DNA of 64,000 nucleotides from Pyropia yezoensis (Eukaryota; Rhodophyta; Bangiophyceae; Bangiales; Bangiaceae), in the NCBI GenBank assembly GCA_009829735.1, contig CM020618.1, forward strand, positions 707,196-771,195, written 5' to 3'. The translations under genes were made by a program, and so were the position numbers. The notes beneath the pieces were generated by a model. That model saw only the letters and a program-made list of their open reading frames with translations, had not been told where the DNA came from and searched no databases. Below are positions 63,598 to 64,000 of the stretch, in pieces. The stretch's first letter is position 1. Each line of letters starts with the position of its first letter.

Positions 63598-64000
63598 CCC
63601 AGTCCTGGGAGGATGAGGAGATGTTTGGACGCCGGATCCAAGAGCTCGCCTACGAGCTGGGGAAGCTCCTCGGAGAAGGGGAGCTACGGGCCATCCTGTT
63701 CGCAGGAGTACCCAACTACGTGCGGATATCCGCACGGGGCGCCAACACGGCACGGACGAACTTCAGTCGACTGATGCATATGTGCAAGTCCCTAGGGGAC
63801 GCATACGGGTTCTACACCCGGAGTGTGCCTTGGCCCCGAAGCCCAAGGGTGAGGGAGGCAAGCCCAGTCTTACCCCGGTACCGAGGCAAGAGAAGGTGGA
63901 ACGCAAGGCCGTACCAGTACTGGTGGCGACCGAACATACCCCTATTGGTGAGGATGACCCTCTAGTCTACCAACAGGGCCACCTGTTGCTACCGGCGACG
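63598..64000 (+). pseudogene. gag fragment of a fourth gypsy-like element (E)
   Basis: The frame at the left reads WEDEEMFGRRIQELAYELGK then LRAILFAGVPNYVRISA. The spacing of FGRRIQEL, the Gly-containing helix and the LF.G.P.Y segment matches FARRVREM...IFSEGLPEY of family A gag. Its end reads VPVLVATEHTPIGEDDP, much like the VPVLAVGEASP region of family A. The sequence differs enough from A and B to be another family. Cut by the gap and the window end; with a break. Confidence 0.6.

Noticed and set aside
1-64000. CRISPR arrays, rRNA genes, telomeric repeats, bacterial operons
   Set aside because: None seen; the content is eukaryotic and no array of short spaced repeats is present.

Overview
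This window comes from a GC-rich eukaryote. It is dominated by nested Ty3/gypsy LTR retrotransposons and contains four 500-base N gaps (10533-11032, 33249-33748, 47670-48169, 63098-63597). The organism cannot be named from the sequence. Long GC-rich genes with few introns, Ala/Gly/Pro-rich proteins, chromodomain gypsy elements and a Crypton-type recombinase would fit a bangiophyte red alga, a GC-rich fungus or another protist. I lean weakly to an alga or protist, because E2F-like sites lie upstream of the helicase gene.

Layout. 1-8195: gypsy family A copy A1 (+), its 3' LTR abutting the inside of family B pol. 8196-10532: partial B copy B1 (-). 11033-19495: nearly complete B copy B2 (-), itself abutting the gag of an older B copy, B3 (19496-20852). 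21161-21629: solo B LTR (+). 22135-25574: decayed Crypton-like tyrosine recombinase gene (-) with NDC10_II-like and GCR1_C-like domains. 25575-28760: mostly non-coding, with a CCAAT cluster and diverged LTR sequence. About 27.9-33.2 kb: chromovirus D (-). 33749-40529: A2 (+). 40530-44962: A3 (-), which cuts a small two-exon host gene (44963-45592). 46510-47669: 5' end of B5 (+). 48170-52530: ParB-like gene (-). 53901-60884: single-exon gene for a 2327-residue protein with zinc-finger, tyrosine-recombinase-like and RecQ-like helicase regions (-). 61.5-62.9 kb: strongly G-rich repeat tract. 63598-64000: gag piece of a fourth gypsy element.

Two observations stand out. First, families A and B, though clearly different in LTR and protein sequence, both carry a long ORF on the opposite strand between the chromodomain end of pol and the 3' LTR. 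The two predicted proteins resemble each other, so this is a shared antisense gene rather than a chance shadow. Both families also share an identical 18-nt primer-binding site.

Second, three non-retroviral genes on the same strand have DNA-recombination or DNA-partition themes: the Crypton-like recombinase, the ParB/sulfiredoxin-fold protein, and the recombinase-like/RecQ helicase. The ParB-like and helicase genes are neighbours in head-to-tail order, separated by 1.4 kb that holds a 206-bp tandem repeat and a 32-bp near-perfect palindrome. Whether they form one mobile or subtelomeric system is inference. Linkage across the N gaps should not be taken for granted.
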